64,000 nucleotides of DNA, taken from positions 6,324,001 to 6,388,000 of the forward strand of contig NZ_CP109055.1 in NCBI RefSeq assembly GCF_035975855.1. Direction: 5' to 3'. This DNA is from Streptomyces sp. NBC_01304. Lineage in GTDB: Bacteria > Actinomycetota > Actinomycetes > Streptomycetales > Streptomycetaceae. Below are positions 27,469 through 36,679 of the stretch, piece after piece (positions within the stretch are counted from its first letter, which is position 1; each line of letters starts with the position of its first letter). The translations under genes were made by a program, and so were the position numbers. Below the pieces are notes generated by a model. The model was not told the origin of the DNA and did not search any database. It was given only the letters and a program-made list of their open reading frames with translations.

Positions 27469-28932
27469 GTGAACGCCGCCGCTCCCACGGCGGGTGCCGG
27501 CCGCCGGGTGCTGTCCTCGCGGACCGCCGCCGCTCTCCTGCCGCTCACGCTGACGCTCGCGCTCGGCCTGTGGGGCATCCGCCGAGGGGGCAGCCTCTGG
27601 CGGGACGAGGTGGTGACGTACGACATGGCGCACCGCACCCTGCCCGAGTTGTGGGAGACCCTGCAGAACAACGACATGGTGCACGGGCTCTACTACTTCC
27701 TCATGCACGGCCTGTTCGCCGTGTTCGGCGGCGATGTGACCACGCTGCGGCTGCCGTCGGTGCTCGCGATGGCCGCCGCGGCCGCCGGGATAGGGCTGCT
27801 CGGCTACCGGTTCGCGGGGCCGCGCGCGGGGCTGCTCGCCGGTCTTGTCTTCCCGATGGTGCCGGCGGTGCAGCAGTACGCGCAGGAGGGACGGTCGTAC
27901 GCGGTCGTCTGCGCGATGGTCACCTGGGCCACGTATCTGCTGGTGCGGGCCGCGAGCGAGTCCAGCAGGCGCCGCTGGGTCGCGTACACGCTGGTGGCCC
28001 TGCTGGCCTGTCTCCTGCACGAGTTCGCCGTCCTGATGCTGACGGCCCACGGGGCGACGGTGGTGCTTGCCGCCGACGTGCCCCGTACGGTGCGGAAGTC
28101 CTGGGCGATCTCGGCCTCTTGCGTGGTCGCCGGGCTCGCGCCGCTCGCCGTGTTCAGCATGGGGCAGTCCGACCAAGTCCGCTGGATCATGTGGCCCGAC
28201 CCCATCCAGCTGGTGAGCTTCGTGATCCTCGCGGCCATCGGCCTGCGCTGCGCCCGCATCCCGATGCGCTCCAAGGGCCCGATCCCGCTGCGCACCCTCG
28301 CCGTACCGCTCCTGATCCTGCCGACGGCCGTGCTGCTCCTCGTCTCCAACCTCAAGCCGATGTACGTGGACCGCTATGTCCTCTACTACGTCATAGGGTT
28401 CGCGCTGCTCGCGGGCGCGGCCCTGGACCGCGCGTTCCGGAAGGTCGCGGAGATCCAGCGGCGCAAGTGGGTGTGGCTGTTCTCGGCCATGGCGGTGCTC
28501 GGCACGCTGCTCCCGGTGGCGGTGCATCTGCGCAGCCCGGACAGCCGGGTCGACGACGCGACGGCGGTGACGGAGGCGGTGCGGGAGGCGGCCAGGCCGG
28601 GCGACGGTCTCGTCTTCACACCGGCCCGGCGCCGGGTGTGGACGCTGGCCGACCCCGAACAGTTCCGCGCCTACCCGGACTTGGCGCTCGCGCAGAAGGT
28701 CGACGCCTCGCAGTCGCTGTACGGCGAGGAGATATCCCCGGACCGGATACGCGCGCGGATGCTGGCGGCCGACCGCCTCGTCGTCCTCGGCGACCCGGAC
28801 GGCAAGCCGCTGGACGAGACCGCGCAGGAGAGGGCCAAGCGCACCACCCTGGAAGACCACTTCGAGCAGTGCAGCGCCAAGGAAGTGACCGGGGCACGCG
28901 TCACGGTGTACGCCCGCCCCGGCCGCTGCTGA
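27469..28932 (+). CDS. GT-C (family 39-like) membrane glycosyltransferase
   Basis: 487 residues from a GTG start with a weak ribosome site. There are ten or more membrane helices, and the first outer loop has GGSLWRDEVVTYDMAHR, the acidic RDE motif of polyprenol-phosphate-dependent GT-C enzymes. YYFLMHGLF and QYAQEGRSYAVVCA are also typical of bacterial protein-mannosyltransferase relatives. The C-terminal 130 residues form a soluble extracellular domain. It would transfer a sugar from a lipid carrier to a wall polymer or protein. It follows the D,D-carboxypeptidase, which supports a cell-envelope role. Confidence 0.87.
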   Translation: MNAAAPTAGAGRRVLSSRTAAALLPLTLTLALGLWGIRRGGSLWRDEVVTYDMAHRTLPELWETLQNNDMVHGLYYFLMHGLFAVFGGDVTTLRLPSVLAMAAAAAGIGLLGYRFAGPRAGLLAGLVFPMVPAVQQYAQEGRSYAVVCAMVTWATYLLVRAASESSRRRWVAYTLVALLACLLHEFAVLMLTAHGATVVLAADVPRTVRKSWAISASCVVAGLAPLAVFSMGQSDQVRWIMWPDPIQLVSFVILAAIGLRCARIPMRSKGPIPLRTLAVPLLILPTAVLLLVSNLKPMYVDRYVLYYVIGFALLAGAALDRAFRKVAEIQRRKWVWLFSAMAVLGTLLPVAVHLRSPDSRVDDATAVTEAVREAARPGDGLVFTPARRRVWTLADPEQFRAYPDLALAQKVDASQSLYGEEISPDRIRARMLAADRLVVLGDPDGKPLDETAQERAKRTTLEDHFEQCSAKEVTGARVTVYARPGRC

Positions 28933-28934
28933 CC

Positions 28935-28958
28935 GCTACTCGGCTACTCGGCTACTCG
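28935..28958. repeat. 8-bp tandem repeat between converging genes
   Basis: Three copies of GCTACTCG immediately after the glycosyltransferase stop. The last copy includes the stop codon of the MerR gene on the other strand. Confidence 0.85.
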
Positions 28959-29809
28959 GCCGTCTCGACGGGGAACGCGATGTCGCACACGTCGTCCTCG
29001 GGCTTCGCCGCGTCCCAGTCGGCGAAGTAGATCTCCCGGCACGGGCCCGCGATGGTCAGCCCCTGCCCCTCGATCCACCTCTCCACGGCCTCGTACGCCG
29101 CGTTGATCTGCGGATACGCGACCTGAGCCTTGGTGACCCGGGTGTACGCGAGCCGGGCGGCGGGCTCCAGCCGGGCCTTCACCGTGCCACCCGGCCGCGC
29201 TGCCGCCGCCCACGCCTCGGCCGCCGCCCGGTCGACGACCGGCACACACGACTCCGCGGGCCCGTCGCTCTCCTGGCTGATCTCCGAGTAGTACGCGACG
29301 AACGGCGCCCCGGCGATGCCCCCGCAACTCCCGGCAGCCTGCTCGAGGCGCCCGAGCGAGGCGCCGATGAAGGCCGGCAACTCGTCGACCAGGGTGTGCC
29401 TGGACTCGGTGATCACATACTGCTCGGGCACGTCCACGGTCTTGATCTCGAACTTCTGGCTCATGTCGGATTTCCTCCCACTCAGTCGTCCACGGAGGTA
29501 GTCCACGAGCGTCCGCTGCCCGGCCACGCGCTCCTCGACGCCCGCCCAGTACGCGACCACCGCATCGGCGGCCGAGTCACCGGGCAGCGCCAGCACCTCG
29601 CTGATCTGCGCGAGCGGCATGTCGAGCTGCCGCAGCAGCGCCACGAGCCGGGCCCGCTCCACCTGGTCGCCCCGGTAGAAGCGATATCCGCTGACCTCGT
29701 CGACGTACGCCGGAGCGAGCAGCCCGAGCCGGTCGTACAGCCGCAGCGCCTTGGCCGAAAGGCGGGCGCGAGCGGCGAACGTACCGATGCTGAGCAGTCC
29801 CGTATCCAC
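28952..29809 (-). CDS. MerR family regulator with GyrI-like effector domain
   Basis: 285 residues. MerR HTH at 5-75 (LSIGTFAARARLSAKALRLYDRLGLLAP, then GYRFY), a linker helix, and a GyrI/BmrR-like ligand domain (FEIKTVDVPEQYVITESRHT to CDIAFPVETAE). Such proteins twist promoters with long spacers when a hydrophobic cation or drug binds. The HTH-proximal KALRLYDRLGLL is standard. It sits tail-to-tail with the glycosyltransferase and upstream of the DoxX gene on the same strand. Confidence 0.94.
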   Translation of the reverse strand: MDTGLLSIGTFAARARLSAKALRLYDRLGLLAPAYVDEVSGYRFYRGDQVERARLVALLRQLDMPLAQISEVLALPGDSAADAVVAYWAGVEERVAGQRTLVDYLRGRLSGRKSDMSQKFEIKTVDVPEQYVITESRHTLVDELPAFIGASLGRLEQAAGSCGGIAGAPFVAYYSEISQESDGPAESCVPVVDRAAAEAWAAAARPGGTVKARLEPAARLAYTRVTKAQVAYPQINAAYEAVERWIEGQGLTIAGPCREIYFADWDAAKPEDDVCDIAFPVETAE

Positions 29810-29873
29810 GCGTTCATCCTCCCTGAGCTCCGGACGATGGGGTCTGCCCCAGGGGCAAGGTCAAACAGCCGGT

Positions 29874-29922
29874 GTCGATCTTCGGGTGCCGATCTTCGGG
29901 CGTCGATCTTCGGGCGTCGATC
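29874..29922. repeat. 14-bp tandem repeat between MerR and DoxX genes
   Basis: Three and a half units of G(T/C)CGATCTTCGGGY. The final partial unit reaches the stop codon of the DoxX gene. Confidence 0.88.
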
Positions 29923-30304
29923 AGCCGGTGAACGACTCGGGGCCGAAGCGCCCCCACGCCACGAAGACGGCGAGGGCGAGATAGACCAGGTTCAACAGGG
30001 CGTGCAGGGGCTCGTGACGGCGCAGGGTCGTGACCGCCGCGCCCGCCATGATCAGTGCGAGGCCGACGGCCGCCACCGGCACAAGCACCGGCGCCACGTC
30101 GACCAGAGCGGGCAGGACCAGGCCGACGGCGCCCAGGACCTCCACTGCTCCGAGCCCCTTGAGGAAGTCGGCACTGAAATCCAGGACCCAGCCCCCGCCG
30201 GGCGCCTTGGCCAGCTTCTCGTGCGAGAGGAACAGCTTGTTGGCGCCGGCGACCAGGAAGACGGTGGCCAGGAGTCCGGTGACGATCCACAGGGCGGTGT
30301 TCAT
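29921..30304 (-). CDS. DoxX-like integral membrane protein
   Basis: 127 residues, four membrane helices (ALWIVTGLLATVFLVAGANKLF, LKGLGAVEVLGAVGLVLPAL, LVPVAAVGLALIMAGAAVTTL, LLNLVYLALAVFVAWGRF), the layout of DoxX/DoxD-like proteins. ATG 30304 has AGAAGGAG upstream. DoxX-type genes recur next to ECF41 sigma factors together with oxidoreductases, as here with the divergent FAD enzyme and the sigma factor. Confidence 0.9.
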   Translation of the reverse strand: MNTALWIVTGLLATVFLVAGANKLFLSHEKLAKAPGGGWVLDFSADFLKGLGAVEVLGAVGLVLPALVDVAPVLVPVAAVGLALIMAGAAVTTLRRHEPLHALLNLVYLALAVFVAWGRFGPESFTG

Positions 30305-30491
30305 GGTGTGCTCCTTCTGGCCGCGGTAGCTCGTCCCCCGCGGCGGTATCTCGTCGCTTGTTGCCCACAAGGCGTCCGTGGCCCGGTCCTTGTGACGGTG
30401 TACGCGGGTGACCCTCGTCACACGCGACTCCTGTCAGCAATCCGCCCGCCGTCCCGTTCAAGGGGCACGCGAACGAGACAGGAGCAACGCC

Positions 30492-31682
30492 ATGAAGCAC
30501 CGCATCGTCGTCCTCGGTGCCGGATACGCCGGGGCCTTCGCCGCCGGGAACCTGGCCCGTCGGCTCTCCCCGGCCGACACCGAGATCACCGTCGTGAACG
30601 CCGTGCCCGACTTCGTCGAGCGGATGCGGCTGCACCAGCTCGCGAGCGGCCAGGACATCCCGTTCCGGGGGCTCGCCGACGTCTTCGCGGGCACCGGGGT
30701 GCGGCTGCGCCTGGCGCGCGTCACCGGCATCGACCCCGAGCGCAAGGCCGTCGCCGTGACCGGCGAGGACGGCGACGGCGAGATCGCGTACGACACGCTT
30801 CTCTACGCGCTCGGCAGCTCGGCGGCCGACCACGGTGTCCCCGGTGCGGCCGAGCACGCCTTCGACGTGACCGGCCGGCCCTCGGCGCTGCGGCTGCGCG
30901 AGCGCCTGGCCGGTCTGGGCGCGGGCGCGACCGTGCTTGTCGTCGGCGAGGGGCTGACCGGCATCGAGACCGCCGCCGAGTTCGCCGAGACGCGGCCCGA
31001 CCTCTCAGTCGCGCTCGCCGCGCGCGGCGAGTTGGGCGCCTGGCTCTCCCCGAAGGCCCGCCGCCATCTGCGCCGGGCCTTCGACCGGCTCGGCATCACC
31101 GTCCACGAGCACACCGGCATCGAAGCCGTCGAGCCGACCCGGGCGATCGCCGCAGACGGTACGTCCATACCGGCCGAAGTGACCGTGTGGACTGCCGGGT
31201 TCGCGGTGCACCCCATCGCGGCCTCCAGCGGTCTGGAGGTCACCGGGACCGGCCAGATCGTCGTGGACCGCACCATGCGCTCGGTCTCGCACCCGGACGT
31301 CTACGCCGCCGGTGACGCCGTCCACGCGATCGGCGACAACGGCCGGCAGCTGCCGATGTCGTGCGCCTCGGCCGGCAACACCAACATGCAGGCGTTCGGC
31401 GCGATCATCGCGCGCCTCACGGGCGGTGAGGTCCCGACCGTCGGGATGAAGTACGTCGGCAACCACATCAGCCTCGGCCGACGGGACGCGATCTTCCAGG
31501 CGGTGGACGACGAGGCCCGGTCGAAGTCCTGGTACCTGGGCGGCTGGGCCGCCACGCGCTTCAAGGCGGTCATCCTCAAGGGTTCCGCCCTGAGCATCGC
31601 CCACCCGACGTTCGGCATGCCGAAGCGCAGGCGCCGCCTGGCCGCTGCACCGGAGCGAGCCGGGGTGCGGGTCGCCGCATAG
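30492..31682 (+). CDS. NAD(P)/FAD-dependent oxidoreductase (NDH-2-like)
   Basis: 396 residues after AGGAGC. It has an N-terminal FAD glycine motif (IVVLGAGYAGAFAAGNLAR), a second dinucleotide motif (TVLVVGEGLTGIETAAEFAE) and the C-terminal FAD strand DVYAAGDAVHAIG. The layout fits type II NADH dehydrogenases and related quinone or ferredoxin reductases. It is 10 bp upstream of the ECF41-type sigma gene, so it is cotranscribed and probably a member of that sigma factor's own regulon. Confidence 0.92.
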   Translation: MKHRIVVLGAGYAGAFAAGNLARRLSPADTEITVVNAVPDFVERMRLHQLASGQDIPFRGLADVFAGTGVRLRLARVTGIDPERKAVAVTGEDGDGEIAYDTLLYALGSSAADHGVPGAAEHAFDVTGRPSALRLRERLAGLGAGATVLVVGEGLTGIETAAEFAETRPDLSVALAARGELGAWLSPKARRHLRRAFDRLGITVHEHTGIEAVEPTRAIAADGTSIPAEVTVWTAGFAVHPIAASSGLEVTGTGQIVVDRTMRSVSHPDVYAAGDAVHAIGDNGRQLPMSCASAGNTNMQAFGAIIARLTGGEVPTVGMKYVGNHISLGRRDAIFQAVDDEARSKSWYLGGWAATRFKAVILKGSALSIAHPTFGMPKRRRRLAAAPERAGVRVAA

Positions 31683-31692
31683 GCTGGTCCGC

Positions 31693-32631
31693 ATGGACAT
31701 GGCAGCAGTTGACCGCTTCGAGGCCGGCCGGGGCCGGCTGGCCTCGTTGGCGTACCGACTGCTCGGCTCGGCGGCCGACGCCGAGGACGCGGTGCAGGAC
31801 ACGTTCCTGCGCTGGCAGGCCGCGGACCGCGAACAGGTCGAGGTGCCGGAGGCGTGGCTGACCAAGGTCGTCACCAACCTCTGCCTCGACCGGCTGCGTT
31901 CGGCGCGGGTACGCCATGAGCGGGCGGCCGGTGCCTGGTTGCCGGAGCCGCTCCTGGAGGGCGATCCGATGCTCGGCCCGGCCGACACCTTCGAGCAGCG
32001 CGAATCGGTGTCCCTGGCCGTACTGACCCTCTTGGAGCGCCTCTCGCCGGTCGAGCGGGCCGTCTACGTCCTGCGGGAGGCCTTCTCGTACGGCCATGCC
32101 GAGATCGCCGGAATCCTCGGCATCTCCGAGTCCGCGAGCCAGCAGCACGCCCACCGGGCCCGGATCCGCGTCACCGCCGAGCGCCGCCGCGGCCGCGAGG
32201 CCGACCCGGTGTCCGCGCGCCGGGTGGTCGAGGAGTTCCTGGCCGCCGCCACGTCGGGGCGCACCGAACGCCTTGTGGCGCTGCTGACCGACGACGTGAC
32301 GGCGTTCTCGGACGGCGCCGGACTGGCCAAACGGCTGTTGCGGTACGACACGCGCGAGCGGGTCGCCGCCTACGTGCGGGCCGGCTTCAAGCCCACACCG
32401 GCCAAGCGGCGGATGGCCGGCGGCTCGCCCGCGATGCACATCGCGCTGCTCAACGGCTCCCCGGCCGTCGTCGCCGTGGTCGACGGCCGGGTGGTGGGCG
32501 CCGTGGCCTTCGAGATCAGCGACGGCAAGGTCGCGTCCCTGCGCGGCATCGCGGCCGCGGACCGGCTCGGGCGCCTCAATGTGGCCTGGCGCCGGCGCGA
32601 ACCGGAGGCGCCGGTCATCGCCGCTTGGTGA
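31693..32631 (+). CDS. ECF41-type RNA polymerase sigma factor with SnoaL-like C-terminal domain
   Basis: 312 residues. Sigma region 2 (ASLAYRLLGSAADAEDAVQDTFLRW), region 4 (LTLLERLSPVERAVYVLREAFSYGHAEIAGILG) and then a SnoaL-like domain (about 180-300) that acts as a built-in regulator in place of an anti-sigma factor. The linker has the ECF41 WLPEPL motif. The usual DGGGK motif of the C-terminal domain appears as DGAGLAK. It is next to a FAD oxidoreductase and a DoxX gene, the carriers found with ECF41 factors. The signal is unknown. Confidence 0.93.
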   Translation: MDMAAVDRFEAGRGRLASLAYRLLGSAADAEDAVQDTFLRWQAADREQVEVPEAWLTKVVTNLCLDRLRSARVRHERAAGAWLPEPLLEGDPMLGPADTFEQRESVSLAVLTLLERLSPVERAVYVLREAFSYGHAEIAGILGISESASQQHAHRARIRVTAERRRGREADPVSARRVVEEFLAAATSGRTERLVALLTDDVTAFSDGAGLAKRLLRYDTRERVAAYVRAGFKPTPAKRRMAGGSPAMHIALLNGSPAVVAVVDGRVVGAVAFEISDGKVASLRGIAAADRLGRLNVAWRRREPEAPVIAAW

Positions 32632-32712
32632 CCGAAGCGACACTCGCGATGAGTTCGCGGCCTGGGCTCGGTCCACCCCGTACGGCACGCATTCCCTCGG
32701 GAGGACGTCACA

Positions 32713-33396
32713 ATGACCGAACACACGGGAAAATCGGGACACTTGGAACCTTTGGAGCCCTCGAAGCCCTCGAAGCCCTCGAAGCCCTTGGGCAGGGTGA
32801 GGTGCGACCTGTCCATCTCCGCCGACGGCTACTCGGCAGGGCTCAACCAGACCGAGCAGCGCCCGTTCGGGGACGACGCGGGCGACGGCTGGGGCGACAG
32901 GCTGCACGGCTGGATGTTCGAAACCCCGGAACAGCGAAAGACCGAGCTCGACCGGCTGACGGCGTTCGGCGCCTTCATCATGGGGCGCAACATGTTCGGC
33001 CCCGTACGCGGTACGTGGGACCGGCAGTGGAACGGCTGGTGGGGCGACAACCCGCCCTACCACGCACCGGTCTTCGTCCTCACCCATCACCCGCGCGACC
33101 CACAGCCGATGGCCGGCGGCACCACGTTCCACTTCGTCACCGACGGCATCACATCCGCCCTGCGCCGGGCCCGCGAGGCGGCCGGCGACCGCGACGTGGC
33201 GATCCACGGCGGAGCGACCACCATCAACCAGTACCTCGCCGCAGGCCTGATCGACGAACTACGCCTGCACACCCTCCCGTTCACACTCGGCGCGGGCACC
33301 CGACTGTTCGACGGCGTACCACCCCTGAACCTCGAACAGGTGGAGTCGCGAGCGACGGACTCGGTCACGCATGTGACTTATCGCGTGCTGCACTGA
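32713..33396 (+). CDS. Dihydrofolate reductase-fold (RibD C-terminal type) protein
   Basis: 227 residues, good ribosome site (GGGAGGA). After a low-complexity N-terminus (LEPSKPSKPSKP, encoded by a 9-bp repeat), the RibD_C/DHFR-like domain starts at VRCDLSISADGYSAG. It continues with GAFIMGRNMF and ends with AIHGGATTINQYLAAGLIDELRLH and GAGTRLFDG. These motifs bind NADPH in this superfamily. Such stand-alone proteins (YyaP/YwjB-like) have no assigned substrate. It is the last chromosomal gene before the integrative-element remnant. Confidence 0.92.
   Translation: MTEHTGKSGHLEPLEPSKPSKPSKPLGRVRCDLSISADGYSAGLNQTEQRPFGDDAGDGWGDRLHGWMFETPEQRKTELDRLTAFGAFIMGRNMFGPVRGTWDRQWNGWWGDNPPYHAPVFVLTHHPRDPQPMAGGTTFHFVTDGITSALRRAREAAGDRDVAIHGGATTINQYLAAGLIDELRLHTLPFTLGAGTRLFDGVPPLNLEQVESRATDSVTHVTYRVLH
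32761..32787. repeat. 9-bp in-frame tandem repeat
   Basis: Three perfect TCGAAGCCC units, encoding Ser-Lys-Pro, extend the N-terminal tail of the DHFR-fold protein. Two diverged units precede them. Confidence 0.9.
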
Positions 33397-33522
33397 GCGG
33401 CGGCAGGGGCCGACGGGGCAGGAAGGCCGACGGCGCAGGAAGCCACGAAACGGCATACCCACGCCCTGGCCACACAGAACAGCGCGCCCACCTCACAGAG
33501 GCGAGCGCGCTGATCAGGCCTG

Positions 33523-33563
33523 GTGCCCCCGGCAGGATTCGAACCTGCGACACCCGCTTTAGG
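33523..33563 (-). repeat. attL-like duplicate of the tRNA-Arg 3' end
   Basis: 41 bp identical to 34973-35013, the 3' part of tRNA-Arg(CCT) from the anticodon loop to the discriminator base. The match ends abruptly at both ends. It marks one end of an integrative element. Confidence 0.92.
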
Positions 33564-33694
33564 GGCGAGGTTGGATCATGTGGCGGCTGACCTGCGGATT
33601 CCCGCCCTGCGCTGATCCTCTTGGCGTCACCCGTTGGTCCTCGGTGTTCCCCGTGGTTCCCTGCTCGCTCTGGCACGGCTGTGGCACGCCTAGC

Positions 33695-33880
33695 TCAGCT
33701 CGTATCTTGCGGCGGCTTGGGCTGCCCTTTGTCGATCAACCCGTTCATGAAGTCCACCGCGAAGACTCTGGTCTCCGGCCTGACGGTCTCGTCCGGATCT
33801 TCGCCGTACCAGAAGAACGTTTCCAGGTCCTTCTCTGCTGCATTCAGCACCGCTGAGAAGACCTCACTCTTCAAGATCAC
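33695..33880 (-). CDS. Small hypothetical protein in the element remnant
   Basis: 61 residues from GTG 33880 (GAGAGG a few bases upstream). The chain is acidic with aromatics (AAEKDLETFFWYGEDPDETV). It has no signal peptide or membrane segment. Codon use is less biased than in the flanking genes, as expected of cargo. No family recognised. Confidence 0.45.
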   Translation of the reverse strand: MILKSEVFSAVLNAAEKDLETFFWYGEDPDETVRPETRVFAVDFMNGLIDKGQPKPPQDTS

Positions 33881-33954
33881 TACCTCTCGACGCCTCCTGG
33901 TGCAGTACAGGTGAGTCGGGTGGGTGACGGGCTGGACGCGCCGGGCGGCTTCCG

Positions 33955-34362
33955 CTACTTGCGGCTGAGGGTTTGGTAGTCCCCGTTATCAGGATCTCCC
34001 ACGCTGTGCCGCATCTTCGGATGCGCCTTCGAGCCGCCGAATTCCCACGGGTTGCCGTCGCAGATGCTGGTCCCCAACGTGTCCGCTTCCTTGTCGTCGG
34101 GATACACCCACCAGTCGCCGGTGCCGCTGCACTCCGACACCTTGTCGCCGTCGTTATTGAACTCGGCAAGGTTGGTTATGACGACGGTGCCATCGTCCTT
34201 GAAGAGCAGGGTCCCGGTATCGCCCTCGGTCCAGGTACCTACGATGTCGGCCCGAGCCAGTGTCTGTTGCTGCCATATGCACCCCGTGGCCAGCGTCAAC
34301 ACCGCGACCGCCAAGACCACTCCGCGCAACCCCGCAGCGACTCGCCCTCGTTCATCACGCAT
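33955..34362 (-). CDS. Putative lipoprotein in the element remnant
   Basis: 135 residues from ATG 34362, preceded by GGGGGAG. The signal peptide ends in a lipobox (LTLATGC), so the mature protein should be lipid-anchored at Cys27 or thereabouts. The mature part has IVGTWTEGDTGTLLFKDDGTVVITNL, a short beta motif seen in small actinobacterial lipoproteins, and cysteines in VSECSGTG and SICDGNP. Function unknown. Confidence 0.75.
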   Translation of the reverse strand: MRDERGRVAAGLRGVVLAVAVLTLATGCIWQQQTLARADIVGTWTEGDTGTLLFKDDGTVVITNLAEFNNDGDKVSECSGTGDWWVYPDDKEADTLGTSICDGNPWEFGGSKAHPKMRHSVGDPDNGDYQTLSRK

Positions 34363-34925
34363 GACTCCCCCTTGCGTACGTCAAACCCTGGTGTGCGAAG
34401 CAACCAGATCGTCAAGCGCTCACGCTGCCACGAAAGTTGAACATGTTCAACTCTGCGCGGTGTGCACTGGCAGCCCCGCTCCACACCGCATTGAGCGGTG
34501 CACCTTGGTCGCTCGCCTAAAGCCTCTCCGTACCGGCTGCGCCGACTGCATCCGGTCGGCCCCCGCCGAGTCCCCCGCGGCTGGCCCCGGTCGCGACGGA
34601 CACGTCTTCATCGGTCCCCAGGGCGGGAAGCTACGGCGAAGCAACTTCCGCGACGACTGGGTCAAGGCCCGAACCAAGGCGGGCATCACGGCTGACGTCC
34701 ACTTCCACGATCTTCGGCACACGGGAAACACCCTCACTGCCGACGGCGCGAGTCTCCGTGAGCTGATGGCGAGGATGGGGCACGGCACCGCTAGGGCTGC
34801 ACTGATCTATCAGCACATGGTCAACGGCCGTGACCGGGAGATCGCCAACCGCCTCGGCGAGATGATCCGCAAGAACAGGGACGTCGGCACGAGGGCACGT
34901 AAGTGGCACAGGCCAGATCATCCAG

Positions 34926-34966
34926 AAGGGCCAGCCCCGGGGAAAACATCCCCTGAGCTGGCCCTT
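34926..34966 (-). terminator. Terminator downstream of tRNA-Arg
   Basis: AAGGGCCAGC pairs with GCTGGCCCTT, with an inner GGGG/CCCC stem, 8 bp beyond the tRNA 3' end in the tRNA's direction. Confidence 0.8.
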
Positions 34967-34972
34967 AGTCGT

Positions 34973-35013
34973 GTGCCCCCGGCAGGATTCGAACCTGCGA
35001 CACCCGCTTTAGG
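34973..35013 (-). repeat. attR-like repeat within tRNA-Arg
   Basis: Second copy of the 41-bp direct repeat, inside the intact tRNA gene and adjacent to the integrase fragment. Confidence 0.92.
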
Positions 35014-35046
35014 AGAGCGGTGCTCTATCCCCTGAGCTACGAAGGC
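34974..35046 (-). tRNA. tRNA-Arg (anticodon CCT)
   Basis: 73 nt on the minus strand with all arms. The acceptor GCCTTCG pairs with CGGGGGC (two G-U pairs). The anticodon stem CCGCT/AGCGG encloses the loop CTCCTAA, giving anticodon CCT, which reads AGG. The T arm is CAGGTTCGAATCCTG. The discriminator is A and no CCA is encoded. The gene's 3' 40 nt lie inside the att repeat, so it was rebuilt by the integrating element. Confidence 0.95.
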
Positions 35047-36654
<1,608 letters not shown>

Positions 36655-36679
36655 GCCCTCGACGAGACCCGCAGGGGGC

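Larger units (their letters stand above)
33523..35013. mobile_element. Remnant of an integrative element in tRNA-Arg(CCT)
   Basis: About 1.5 kb bounded by the 41-bp direct repeats of the tRNA 3' end. It carries a C-terminal integrase fragment next to the intact tRNA (the usual int-att order) and two small genes on the other strand whose composition is less G+C-rich than the flanks. Replication, excisionase and transfer genes are missing, so it is a decayed actinomycete integrative element or prophage end, not a live one. Confidence 0.85.
34560..35035 (+). pseudogene. Tyrosine recombinase/integrase, C-terminal fragment
   Basis: The frame keeps the C-terminal catalytic half: GRDGHVFIGPQGGKLRRSNF, then HFHDLRHTGNTL (box II H-x-x-R), MGHGTARAALIYQHM with the nucleophile Tyr, and DREIANRLGEMI. 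The core-binding domain and the first catalytic Arg are absent; upstream sequence in the same frame has no integrase character. The frame runs on through the att repeat into the tRNA, as in many tRNA-targeting integrases. It is not expected to be active. Confidence 0.85.

Noticed and set aside
30405..30450. ECF41-type promoter upstream of the FAD oxidoreductase
   Set aside because: A GTCACA element is present, but no CGTC-like -10 element lies at the required distance.
33564..33694. Possible second integrase C-terminus on the minus strand beside the left repeat
   Set aside because: The readable peptide lacks any H-x-x-R or Tyr box, so homology cannot be supported.
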